NCBI GenBank assembly: GCA_902796975.1
Contig: CADBRF010000061.1
Location: 1 to 8,723 of the forward strand
From: an uncultured Coriobacteriaceae bacterium
GTDB taxonomy: Bacteria > Actinomycetota > Coriobacteriia > Coriobacteriales > QAMH01
Direction of reading: 5' to 3'
DNA: 8,723 nucleotides
This document shows positions 1-6,615 of the stretch, in pieces; positions within the stretch are counted from its first letter, which is position 1; each line of letters opens with the position of its first letter. The translations under genes and the position numbers were made by a program. The notes under the pieces are model-generated. The model ran no database searches. It saw nothing but the letters and a program-made list of their open reading frames with translations, and was not told the DNA's origin.

Positions 1-263
1 ACCGTAAGGCTAAGGAAGCTGTCCAGCATGCCATGCAGTACCAGTACCGCGATCGTCGCAATAAGAAGCGCGATATTCGCCGTCTCTGGATTACCCGCAT
101 CAACGCCGGTGCACGTATCAACGGTCTGTCCTATTCTGTGTTCATGCATGGTCTGAAGGAAGCCGGCATCGAACTTGATCGTAAGGTGCTCTCCAACATG
201 GCAATTGAGGATCCCGAGGGATTTGCTCAGCTGTGCGAGATTGCCAAGAAGGCAGTTGCCTAG
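1..263 (+). CDS. rplT: 50S ribosomal protein L20, 3' part
   Basis: The reading frame is open from base 3 and gives the last 86 residues of ribosomal protein L20, which binds 23S rRNA and is needed early in large-subunit assembly. The family is usually about 117-119 residues, so roughly the first 30 lie outside the window. Recognition rests on the characteristic core: [16 protein letters not shown], then [30 protein letters not shown] and [16 protein letters not shown]. It is normally the last gene of the infC-rpmI-rplT operon, and it is followed here by a strong hairpin, consistent with an operon end. In several bacteria L20 represses its own operon; the leader needed for that is not in view. 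The visible part shows no oddities. Confidence 0.97.
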   Translation, partial: RKAKEAVQHAMQYQYRDRRNKKRDIRRLWITRINAGARINGLSYSVFMHGLKEAGIELDRKVLSNMAIEDPEGFAQLCEIAKKAVA

Positions 264-295
264 CAAATAACTAGTATTTGCACAGAGCGAAAGTC

Positions 296-331
296 ACGAT
301 GAGCCGGAACTGATGGGTTCCGGCTCATCGT
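296..331 (+). terminator. Perfect 15-bp hairpin after rplT (terminator or attenuator)
   Basis: Bases 296-310 (ACGATGAGCCGGAAC) pair perfectly with 317-331 around a 6-base loop. It lies 32 bases after the rplT stop, where an intrinsic terminator is expected. The following bases (ATGTTTGG) hold only a short, interrupted T stretch, so termination may be partial. The arm ends 6 bases before the GGAGG ribosome binding site of the next gene. I see no convincing promoter between this hairpin and rplT, so the transporter may depend on read-through. Confidence 0.7.
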
Positions 332-337
332 ATGTTT

Positions 338-350
338 GGAGGTCAGTGTG
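338..350 (+). promoter_or_regulatory. Ribosome binding site fixing a GTG start for the MATE gene
   Basis: GGAGG at 338-342 lies 5 bases before GTG at 348-350. This fits a GTG start better than the in-frame TTG at 336, which overlaps the binding site itself, or the ATG at 444, which has only a weak AAAGGT in front of it. The ATG remains possible because the MATE homology starts just after it. Confidence 0.65.
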
Positions 351-1853
351 GGCGAGAGCGTCGAAGACGAAAAAGAGCTTGGTCAATCGAGCGCTGTCAA
401 GGCGCCCGTTGATGATCAGGGAGGAAGCGAAAAGGTCACTCGTATGGGTACTGCTCCCATCGGGAAGCTCATGCTCGAGTTCGCTATACCCGCAGTTGTC
501 TCCGTTGTCTTCAACGCGCTCTACAACGTCATCGACTCCATTTTCCTCGGCCAGGCGATGGGCGAGATTGGTCTTGCTGCTACAACAGTCGCTGCGCCCA
601 TCATGACCATTGGCATGGCGCTTTCCATCCTTCCGGGCATGGGCGGAAACTCCCTAGCGGCCATCCTGCTTGGCGAGGGCAGAAAGGCGGATGCTGAGCG
701 AGCACTTGGCAATGCCGTTACCGTCATGATCATGATTTCCATCTTTATCGCCATCGTTGCGACCTTCTGGATTGACCCCCTGCTCATCTTTGTCGGTGCT
801 ACCGATGTCACCCTGCCCTACGCTCGTACCTTCGTACGTATCATCCTCTATGGAACCATCATCACGAATATCAGCTACGGCATCAATAACTTCATCCGTA
901 CTGCTGGCGCTCCCAGTCTTGCCCTGTGGACAACGATTATCGGCACCATCGCCTGCATCGTCCTCAACTACCTCTTTGTCATGCACTTTGAGTGGGGAGT
1001 CGTCGGGTCTGCCTCGGCAACTATCATCGGGCAGGCGGTAACCGCGGCGATTGTCCTGTGGTACTTCGTCTCGCCGAAATCTTCCGCCCCCTTCAAGCTG
1101 CGTCTTTCCAACCTTCTCGTTGATAACGAGATCTGCCGTCGTCTTCTCGCGCTCGGCCTCGCGCCTTTCGCGCTGCAGATTGCTGCCGCGATCACGCAGG
1201 TCGTGGGTAATATCGTGCTTGCCGCGCTCGGTGCGGCAGACCCCATTGGACAGGACGACACGCTTGCCAGCATCGGTGTCGTGTTCAAGATCACCTCGCT
1301 CATCATCTTCCCGGGCATTGGCATCGCCATGGCGGCGCAGCCAATCCTTGGCTACAACACGGGTGCTCGCAAATATGATCGTGTGCTCCGAACGCTTTAT
1401 GACGCCCTGGGTGCTTGTACGGTGATGATGGTGATATTCTTTGTGCTCATCCGTGTCTTCCCCGAAGTGATTATCAGCCTCTTTGGTGTCGACCCGAGCC
1501 TCATGAGCTATGCATCGGAAGCTCTGCTTATCCAGACGGCGCTCATTCCCTTTATCAGCATCCAGGTCATTGGGTCGAACTACTTCCAGGCAACGGGCCA
1601 GCCTTTTAAATCTGCGCTGCTCTCAGTTACGCGCCAGATTATTTTCCAACTGCCGCTCTACCTCATTGCGCCGCACTTGCTGCCTGCACTGTTCCCGTCT
1701 ATTACGCCGCTTCTGGCTTTTTCCTACTCGTTCCCCATTGCCGACACGATGTCGATTGTGCTGTGCGGCTCGTTCGTTCTCGTTGAGATTCGCAACCTGC
1801 ATAGGAAAATCGCCGAGCAGAAGTCCGTCGAAGAGGAGACCATCGCCTCATGA
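348..1853 (+). CDS. MATE family efflux transporter
   Basis: This is a 501-residue integral membrane protein of the multidrug and toxic compound extrusion family, closest in feel to the MepA/DinF-type bacterial members. The family exports cationic drugs or metabolites in exchange for Na+ or H+. Residues 1-32 are hydrophilic and charged, an unusual cytoplasmic extension. The transporter core then opens with MGTAPIGKLMLEFAIPAVVS and continues with FNALYNVIDSIFLGQ, a hallmark of MATE helix 1. About twelve hydrophobic segments follow in two halves; the second half contains FPGIGIAMAAQPILGYN and IQVIGSNYFQATGQP, both typical. The length is slightly above the usual 440-480 because of the extension. 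The stop overlaps the next start by 4 bases. The substrate cannot be told from sequence. Confidence 0.93.
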   Translation: MGESVEDEKELGQSSAVKAPVDDQGGSEKVTRMGTAPIGKLMLEFAIPAVVSVVFNALYNVIDSIFLGQAMGEIGLAATTVAAPIMTIGMALSILPGMGGNSLAAILLGEGRKADAERALGNAVTVMIMISIFIAIVATFWIDPLLIFVGATDVTLPYARTFVRIILYGTIITNISYGINNFIRTAGAPSLALWTTIIGTIACIVLNYLFVMHFEWGVVGSASATIIGQAVTAAIVLWYFVSPKSSAPFKLRLSNLLVDNEICRRLLALGLAPFALQIAAAITQVVGNIVLAALGAADPIGQDDTLASIGVVFKITSLIIFPGIGIAMAAQPILGYNTGARKYDRVLRTLYDALGACTVMMVIFFVLIRVFPEVIISLFGVDPSLMSYASEALLIQTALIPFISIQVIGSNYFQATGQPFKSALLSVTRQIIFQLPLYLIAPHLLPALFPSITPLLAFSYSFPIADTMSIVLCGSFVLVEIRNLHRKIAEQKSVEEETIAS

Positions 1854-2377
1854 CCCAGCTGACTTTCACGCCAGTACAGGACCCTGACCATATTGCCGAG
1901 CTTGCGAATTTTGCGGAGGAGATTTTTCGCGAGTACTACCCACGCATGCTCACGTCCGAAAAGCTGGAATATGTTCTTGTCAGGACGCTTTCCGCGGGCG
2001 TGCTCGTGGGTCAGATCGCCGACGATGGATATGAATACTATTTCGCGGATATCGATGGCGACCATGTTGGTTACCTGGGAATCCAGCCGCGTGAAGACTG
2101 TCTCTATCTGGGCAAGGTCTACATTCGCGCCGGCGAACGTGGAAAAGGGTTTGGCCGTCAGGCGTTTGAATTCGTCAAGAGGCGGATGCGCGAGCTAGGA
2201 TTGCACGCTATCAGGCTCGCCTGCAATCGCGACAACATGGATGCCCTCACTCGTTACGACCACATGGGCTTCTCCATATATGGCGAGGAAAATGTCGATA
2301 TTGGCAATGGCTACGAGTTGAACAACTACCTGCTTGAATGGACGGATGACAAAGAGAAGGAACCATCCGCCCAGTAG
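1850..2377 (+). CDS. GNAT family N-acetyltransferase
   Basis: This 175-residue protein has the GNAT fold, which transfers an acetyl group from acetyl-CoA to an amine. The acetyl-CoA pyrophosphate loop is clear: strand LYLGKVYIRA (residues 85-94) followed by RGKGFG (97-102), matching the (Q/R)xxGx(G/A) motif. The later CNRDNMDALTRYDHMGF (125-141) corresponds to the second conserved region with the tyrosine near the active site. It is probably cytosolic; there is no signal peptide. The ATG overlaps the transporter stop as ATGA, so it is co-transcribed and probably translationally coupled. The pairing could modify and export the same toxic or signalling compound, but that is inference. The acceptor substrate is unknown. 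The C-terminal 10 residues are charged and probably disordered. Confidence 0.9.
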   Translation: MTQLTFTPVQDPDHIAELANFAEEIFREYYPRMLTSEKLEYVLVRTLSAGVLVGQIADDGYEYYFADIDGDHVGYLGIQPREDCLYLGKVYIRAGERGKGFGRQAFEFVKRRMRELGLHAIRLACNRDNMDALTRYDHMGFSIYGEENVDIGNGYELNNYLLEWTDDKEKEPSAQ

Positions 2378-2392
2378 ACAACCTGTTTGTCT
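2376..2392 (+). terminator. Weak hairpin between convergent genes
   Basis: AGACAA (2376-2381) pairs with TTGTCT (2387-2392) around a 5-base loop, starting within the acetyltransferase stop codon. A T run (2402-2407) follows about 10 bases later, inside the end of the convergent nitroreductase gene. The stem is short and AT-rich, so termination here is only a possibility. No better terminator is visible in the 21-base gap. Confidence 0.25.
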
Positions 2393-2398
2393 GAGGCT

Positions 2399-3160
2399 TT
2401 AGTTTTTCAAGCCGGCAGCGGTCCCGGAGCGCCAGCCAACCACCGCTTCCTCTTCCTGCGCATCTGCGGGAGCTTCATCTGCGGGCTCGTCTTCGGCGGA
2501 AACCTCTTCTTGTGCGTCTGCTACGGTAGCTTCTTCCTGCGTCTCAGCAGCCGGAGCCTCCTCAGTTGGAGCGTCTGCAGCGGGAGCTTCCTCTGCAGGC
2601 GCATCTTCTGCCGGAACTTCTTCTGGAAGGTCTTCTGCTTCCTTTGCCGGTGCCGCTTCGTATCCGTTGCGATAGATGCGGCTCTCGTCGAAGCGGTCCT
2701 GCTGCTTGGGCAGCTTGCCGCCCTTGGGGTAGCCAATGGAGATGATGGCAAAGGGAACGACGCTTTCGTCCAGCCCGAAAAGCTCTGTCAGATAGCCCAT
2801 GCGCTCCTGATGTGCGTAGACTCCCTGCCAGACCGCGCCCAGGCCGAGCTTAGTCGCCTCGAGCAGAATGTTTTCAGCGCATGCACCCATGTCCTGCGGG
2901 GCCATCTCCACGAGTCTTACATCGGTGCGCATGAGGAGCACGATGGAAAGGGGAGCCTTTGCAGCCTGCTTGGTGAAAGGGCTCGTCTTGCCAATCTTCT
3001 CACGCAGGTCCTTGTCGGTGACGACGATAAACTCCCAGGGCTGCTGGTTGACAGCAGATGGCGCCGCCATGCCGGCTCTAAGGAGCTTTTCTATTTGCTT
3101 CTTGTTGACGTTTTTCTTGGCGTACTTGCGCACACTCGTACGTTTGAAAATCGCATTCAT
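2399..3160 (-). CDS. Nitroreductase family protein with acidic Ala/Glu/Pro-rich tail
   Basis: This is a 253-residue FMN-dependent oxidoreductase of the nitroreductase superfamily, which uses NAD(P)H to reduce nitro compounds, quinones, flavins or related substrates. Residues 1-165 are the catalytic domain: FKRTSVRKY (5-13) with the RxSxR-type FMN phosphate contact, then AAPSAVNQQPWEF (32-44), and LGLGAVWQGVY (105-115). IISIGYPKGG (139-148) is the usual C-terminal core strand. About 165-175 residues is a normal complete small member. Residues 170-253 form an extra tail made mostly of Ala, Glu, Asp and Pro in irregular PAEEAPA-like units, ending in a short basic-hydrophobic stretch. AAGGAGG (3167-3173) lies 6 bases before the ATG, a strong ribosome binding site. 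The physiological substrate and the role of the tail are unknown. Confidence 0.9.
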   Translation of the reverse strand: MNAIFKRTSVRKYAKKNVNKKQIEKLLRAGMAAPSAVNQQPWEFIVVTDKDLREKIGKTSPFTKQAAKAPLSIVLLMRTDVRLVEMAPQDMGACAENILLEATKLGLGAVWQGVYAHQERMGYLTELFGLDESVVPFAIISIGYPKGGKLPKQQDRFDESRIYRNGYEAAPAKEAEDLPEEVPAEDAPAEEAPAADAPTEEAPAAETQEEATVADAQEEVSAEDEPADEAPADAQEEEAVVGWRSGTAAGLKN

Positions 3161-3189
3161 GATGACCCTCCTTGGAGTTTGCGCCCTGC

Positions 3190-4553
3190 CTATGCGCTTG
3201 TGGACGATGGTATGCTCAGAATTATAGAGGTTTGGAAAATGCCATCAACGCACTCGAATTTCGCTGACCCGTTGTGGCGCCTTGCGATGCTTGCTATCGA
3301 TTCGGTTCCCGTTCCGGACCCAGCGTGCTTGGTGGAATGAGCATGCCTTCTGGAGAGCGTTCTGTTTTCTGGCTACAGCTGTTGTCCACGGTAATCACGA
3401 ACGGCTTCTTGCCCTGCTGGGTGGCGTGCACTCGGAAGAACAGAGTTTTCGGGTCTGCTCCGTTTGCAATCTCTCTCGCCAACGCCTCGACCGCTTTTTC
3501 CATGAGGTTGCCGAAGAGGGCCGTGAGCTCCACAGACGTGAAAGGGGCATCTTCGGGAATGATCATGACGACATCGGGCTTGATGCCCATCTGCCGAATG
3601 GAATCGCAGTAGTAGAGCGTCACTGCGTTAACCGCCCGGTTTTCACAGTAGCGAATGGTGGCAGTGGAGGGCAGCTCTCCCTGCACTCGCGTGGCATACT
3701 GGCGAAAACCCTCGAGGTCGCCGTCTTCAATGGAGCGATTGAGAACGGTAAGGAACTGGCGCAGATCATGGTTCGCCCTCCGCGCTTCAGACATTCGCTC
3801 TTCGAGGTGGTCCGCGTACATCTTCTCCAGGGAAGCTGCTTTCTGCTGCTCAATCAGGTCGATGTTTTCGGTTGCTGCCTCCACGAGACGGTAGGATGCG
3901 ATATAGAAGGCGGAGACGATAACGAGGAAGGCAAGCATTATCGTTATCAGCGCGGGAAAGACATTGTGCACGTGCAACGTATCCGGGTAATCGGGGCGGG
4001 CGACGAGCGTGACGATGGCGAACACGGCTGGCACGATCCAGGAGATTCGCCAGAAGGTCTGCGCGTTTTTCACGGCAGCGCTCTGAATCATGATGGGGAT
4101 TTTCTCTTTCGCGGGGCGCCAGAGCAGGGCAAGGGCGGCGATTGATCCAATCCACTGGACTGCCATTCCCGGGTAGGCCAGGTATTTGGGGGAGAGCGTA
4201 TCGCCAATGGTGATCTCGTCGACGATGACTGCCCACCAGACCACGTACGAGACAACCGCTATGGCGGTGAACACGATGAAGAAGGTCTGCCCCCATGAGA
4301 AGTGACTGTAGCGCTTGTACCAGAAAACCGAAATCAGAATGAGAACGAAGTCTGAATCACGTGTGGAAATGTTAAAGAGCGCGTCAAGCATGCCGAGCGA
4401 AAGCGAAATGACGGTGAAAATGGCTGCACCGATGAGTACAGCCTTTCTGCTCGTGTTGCAGGTCTTCATGAGGGGCAGCACGGCAAGCAGATAGGGGAAG
4501 ATGATGATGCACGACTCGGAGACCGAGAACAGGAGGCTTTGGGAGGTAATCAT
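3190..4553 (-). pseudogene. Sensor histidine kinase (GHKL, AgrC/HPK10-like), frameshifted near the 3' end
   Basis: This is the membrane sensor partner of the adjacent LytTR regulator. Residues 1-225 hold about six hydrophobic segments, the layout of peptide- or ligand-sensing AgrC-like kinases. A coiled linker follows, then ARRANHDLRQFL with the phospho-acceptor His262, the N box LFGNLMEKAVEAL (Asn349) and the G1 motif TVDNSC (Asp390). The natural frame stops at 3294 after an unrelated 10-residue end, giving 419 residues. In the -1 frame the missing ATP-lid/G2 box continues as KHAGSGTGTESIASIARR and then FECVDGIFQTSIIL, stopping at 3190. A single lost base near 3330-3335 explains this; repaired, the protein would be 454 residues. 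I chose the start at 4553, 4 bases after the regulator stop with GGAG upstream. An in-frame ATG at 4619 lies inside the regulator gene. Confidence 0.8.
3221..3248 (-). promoter_or_regulatory. Sigma-70-type promoter for the nitroreductase gene
   Basis: Read on the minus strand, TTGATG (3243-3248) is followed after 16 bases by a perfect TATAAT (3221-3226). The leader to the ATG would be about 50-55 bases. The promoter lies between the truncated kinase stop (3294) and the nitroreductase start. It falls inside the kinase coding sequence if the kinase frameshift is repaired. Confidence 0.65.
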
Positions 4554-4557
4554 GCTC

Positions 4558-5270
4558 TCAGCTCCATCGCGCACGCGAAAACAGATGGTCGGTCCACGCG
4601 GAACGGACGGCGCTTGCATTGTCGCGGCTGACGGGGACTCGCTCTCCGCTGTCCATGACCAAATCGAGGTCGACCATATCGGTCACATAGTCGAGATTAA
4701 CAACATACCCTCGCGCGGTCACGAGGAAACTCCCGTGGTGCTTGAGAACCTCGACAATCTCCTTGAAAGTGGCTCTGACCCTTCTGACTTCCCGTGTGGT
4801 ATGCAGCTCTACATAATGGCCATTTGACCGCGCGTAGATGACGGATTTGATGGGAATATTGAGCTCGGTCGTCCCGATGCGAACAAGCGCCTCAGGCAAG
4901 GCGATGGAATCGAGAATCTCATTGAGAGAGTCGGTGGAAACGGGCTTGAGCAGGATCCAGCTGCGTGCACGGTGTAGCCGTCGATTGCAAGGTCAGGACT
5001 ATTTGTGATGAAGACGACGGGCGTGTCATCGTTTTTCTTGCGCAGGACGCGGACTAGGTCGAGGCCAGTGGGCGCGTCCGGCTCAGGAGAGAGTATGCAG
5101 TCCATGAGCACGAGGGAGAAGGCGTGGGGAATCCAGACCGCCATGAAATCATCCGGGGAGGAGAAGGCCTGAATTGACCCGATGAGAAGGCGATCGTCAA
5201 TCCATGAGCTGACCGCTTGGACAAGCTCGAGGCATGCTTTCTCGTCGTCTTCAACGATTGCGATGCGCAT
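4558..5270 (-). pseudogene. LytTR family response regulator, frameshifted between receiver and DNA-binding domain
   Basis: This is an AgrA/LytR-type regulator: a CheY-like receiver followed by a LytTR DNA-binding domain. The receiver starts MRIAIVEDDE with the acidic pair (8-9), has phospho-acceptor Asp57 in LVLMDCIL and Thr89 in VVFITN, and reaches GYTVHA at residue 103. The frame then runs into nonsense and stops at 4809. In the -1 frame the text resumes exactly where expected with WILLKPVSTDSLNEIL, including the conserved receiver lysine. The complete LytTR domain follows (IKSVIYARSNGHYVELHT, HHGSFLVTARGYVVNLDYV) and stops at 4558. One lost base at about 4960-4961 explains both frames; repaired, the protein would be 237 residues, a normal family length. 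As it stands, the receiver cannot be joined to the DNA-binding domain. The gene heads a minus-strand regulator-kinase operon; I found no convincing promoter. Confidence 0.8.
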
Positions 5271-5366
5271 GTGCCCCTCGCTCTCTGACAGCCGCTCGAG
5301 TACCTCCGGAACAGTGCATTTCCGATGCTAACAGAAGAGGCATTCTCGACGTTTACGGTTTGTGAC

Positions 5367-5386
5367 ACACGAACGCCGGTTCGTGT
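5367..5386. promoter_or_regulatory. Dyad operator-like site in the divergent intergenic region
   Basis: ACACGAAC (5367-5374) and GTTCGTGT (5379-5386) form a perfect 8-bp inverted repeat with a 4-base spacer. It sits between the minus-strand regulator gene (start 5270) and the plus-strand cluster (start 5523), just upstream of the candidate cluster promoter. The half-site ACGAAC recurs in direct orientation at 5402-5407, 33 bp (about three helical turns) away. This looks like a binding site for a dimeric regulator; a hairpin in RNA is the alternative. I could not fit it to the usual LytTR direct-repeat consensus. Confidence 0.45.
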
Positions 5387-5394
5387 CGGAACTG

Positions 5395-5426
5395 TTGAAA
5401 AACGAACTTCTAGAAGTCACTGTAAT
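5395..5426 (+). promoter_or_regulatory. Candidate promoter with 20-bp spacer and centred palindrome
   Basis: TTGAAA (5395-5400) and TGTAAT (5421-5426) each match the sigma-70 hexamers at 5 of 6 positions, but are 20 bp apart instead of about 17. The spacer contains the perfect 12-bp palindrome ACTTCTAGAAGT (5406-5417), nearly centred. This is the geometry of promoters activated by MerR-family regulators. No MerR-type gene is present in the window. The leader to the 5523 start would be about 90 bases. Confidence 0.4.
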
Positions 5427-5522
5427 ACGAAAGAGCACGACGTGTGCGGTGACAACAGCGCCCTTCATTCGTTCGGGGCATTAAGGCGGATGACGGCGTC
5501 TGAAACCCAAAGGGGGCATGCC

Positions 5523-5951
5523 ATGGGTCTTCTAGATTTGTTCGGTGCCAAGTCGGTCAAGCAGAACCTGAAAAGCAATAAGGTCCACCTCAACATCGAA
5601 GGCAAGTATTCAATTACATCGCTCTATAACGCCATCAAGGATGCTGGGTACGGCGAAGCCGGATACCCAGAGCTCGTCCGTCAGCTCGGCGTCGACATTA
5701 TCGCCTGGCCCGCCATCGATAACGACAACCAGGTATGGCTCTGCTCAGACAACGAGGGCGGCTTCTACTGCTATCACAGCAACACCCCTGCTGGCATGAA
5801 AAACACCTTGTCGGCGTGCCTCGACCTTCTGGCAAAGGATGATGACGATCCTTTTTACGATTACGAGGACAGCTATTACGACGATCCGGAGGGGGTGTGC
5901 GCGGAGCATCTCAACCTCATAGTCAAGCGCATCAATAGCTTGGAGCTTTAG
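5523..5951 (+). CDS. Small protein of unknown function, first gene of the SPFH/zinc-ribbon cluster
   Basis: I do not recognise this 142-residue protein. The start at 5523 is supported by AAAGGGGG ending 6 bases before the ATG and by a sensible N-terminus (MGLLDLFGAK). The frame is open further upstream to 5325, but that part reads like non-coding sequence. The protein has an amphipathic start, a mixed alpha/beta middle with several aromatic residues (LCSDNEGGFYCYHSN, 73-87), an acidic stretch rich in Asp and Tyr (105-122), and a short helical end. It has three cysteines but no zinc-ribbon spacing, no signal peptide and no membrane segment, so it is probably cytosolic. It lies 51 bases upstream of the zinc-ribbon gene on the same strand, which suggests one operon and a shared job with the SPFH protein. 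Confidence 0.8.
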   Translation: MGLLDLFGAKSVKQNLKSNKVHLNIEGKYSITSLYNAIKDAGYGEAGYPELVRQLGVDIIAWPAIDNDNQVWLCSDNEGGFYCYHSNTPAGMKNTLSACLDLLAKDDDDPFYDYEDSYYDDPEGVCAEHLNLIVKRINSLEL

Positions 5952-6002
5952 GAAACTAACCAAGTCAACAAGTATCAGCACGATACAGAAGGAGAGTGTC
6001 AC

Positions 6003-6566
6003 ATGGAAATCGTTTCGATGACGTGCCCCAACTGCATGGGCCCCATCAAGCCTATCGGAGGCGGATACGGCAAATGCGAGTACTGCGGCGCCAAGTTCAA
6101 GCTGGCAGGCGAAGAAGCTGCAAACGCCGAGGCCTTCGATGAAGAAGAGGAGGAGGAAGAAGACGATTTCGACGCTGCAGCAGAGATCGAAGACTATATC
6201 GGCAGCCGCGACTGCCCGCCTCTTAAGGACATGACCGATGTCTGGTATGGATCCAGGCTCAAGCAGGACCCCGGTAAAGTGGACGCTGCCTACAAATATC
6301 TGGGTGTTCCGTCCGACGGAGACATCATCCTTATCGTCGACAACACGCTCTTCCATAACGGCAAGAAAGGCCTTGCCATCACCGACTATGGAATCTACCT
6401 CCGCGACGAGGACGATGATATGGAGAGTTACACCTGGGAAGAGTTCTGGGATGCCGATGTTGATCCCCTGGACGGCCATCTCTCCATCGACAACTTCTAT
6501 TTCATCACCGATGACTCCACGATGGAAGGAATCACCGGCCTGTTCGATTACCTGCAAGAAGGCTAG
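6003..6566 (+). CDS. Acidic zinc-ribbon protein of unknown function
   Basis: This is a 187-residue cytosolic-looking protein. The N-terminus carries one zinc ribbon: CPNC (Cys8, Cys11) and CEYC (Cys25, Cys28), a spacing typical of structural zinc binding. Residues 46-56 are an almost pure Glu/Asp run, a flexible acidic linker. The C-terminal half (about 105-185) is a compact domain with DIILIVDNTLFHNGKKGLAI and then TDYGIYLRDEDD. This resembles small PH-like or beta-rich domains in bacterial proteins in which a strand with 'GiaiTd.giy' is conserved; that match is from memory and tentative. AAGGAG lies 8 bases before the ATG. It is the middle gene of three closely spaced plus-strand genes. A role as partner or adaptor of the SPFH protein is inferred only from the neighbourhood and the shared zinc ribbons. 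Confidence 0.85.
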   Translation: MEIVSMTCPNCMGPIKPIGGGYGKCEYCGAKFKLAGEEAANAEAFDEEEEEEEDDFDAAAEIEDYIGSRDCPPLKDMTDVWYGSRLKQDPGKVDAAYKYLGVPSDGDIILIVDNTLFHNGKKGLAITDYGIYLRDEDDDMESYTWEEFWDADVDPLDGHLSIDNFYFITDDSTMEGITGLFDYLQEG

Positions 6567-6615
6567 TGGCCGACAGACTGATTACTGACAGTTCAGAGGA
6601 AAGGACGCATAGGGT

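Noticed and set aside
2387..3340. Long plus-strand open frame (317 residues)
   Set aside because: It lies opposite the nitroreductase, whose conserved motifs and ribosome binding site are clear. The antisense frame is kept open by the GC-rich repetitive tail.
3282..4145. Plus-strand open frame (287 residues)
   Set aside because: It is opposite the histidine kinase, whose His, N and G1 motifs are unmistakable.
3325..4965. Programmed -1 ribosomal frameshifting in the kinase and regulator
   Set aside because: Neither junction has an X XXY YYZ slippery heptamer in the right frame, and no stimulatory structure was seen; base loss is simpler.
5325..5522. N-terminal extension of the 142-residue protein to an upstream ATG
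   Set aside because: The region contains the dyads and the candidate promoter, and the ribosome binding site with ATG at 5523 is much better.
5745..6557. Minus-strand open frame (270 residues)
   Set aside because: It is the complement of two real genes; its Val/Ile-rich look comes from the Asp/Glu codons opposite.
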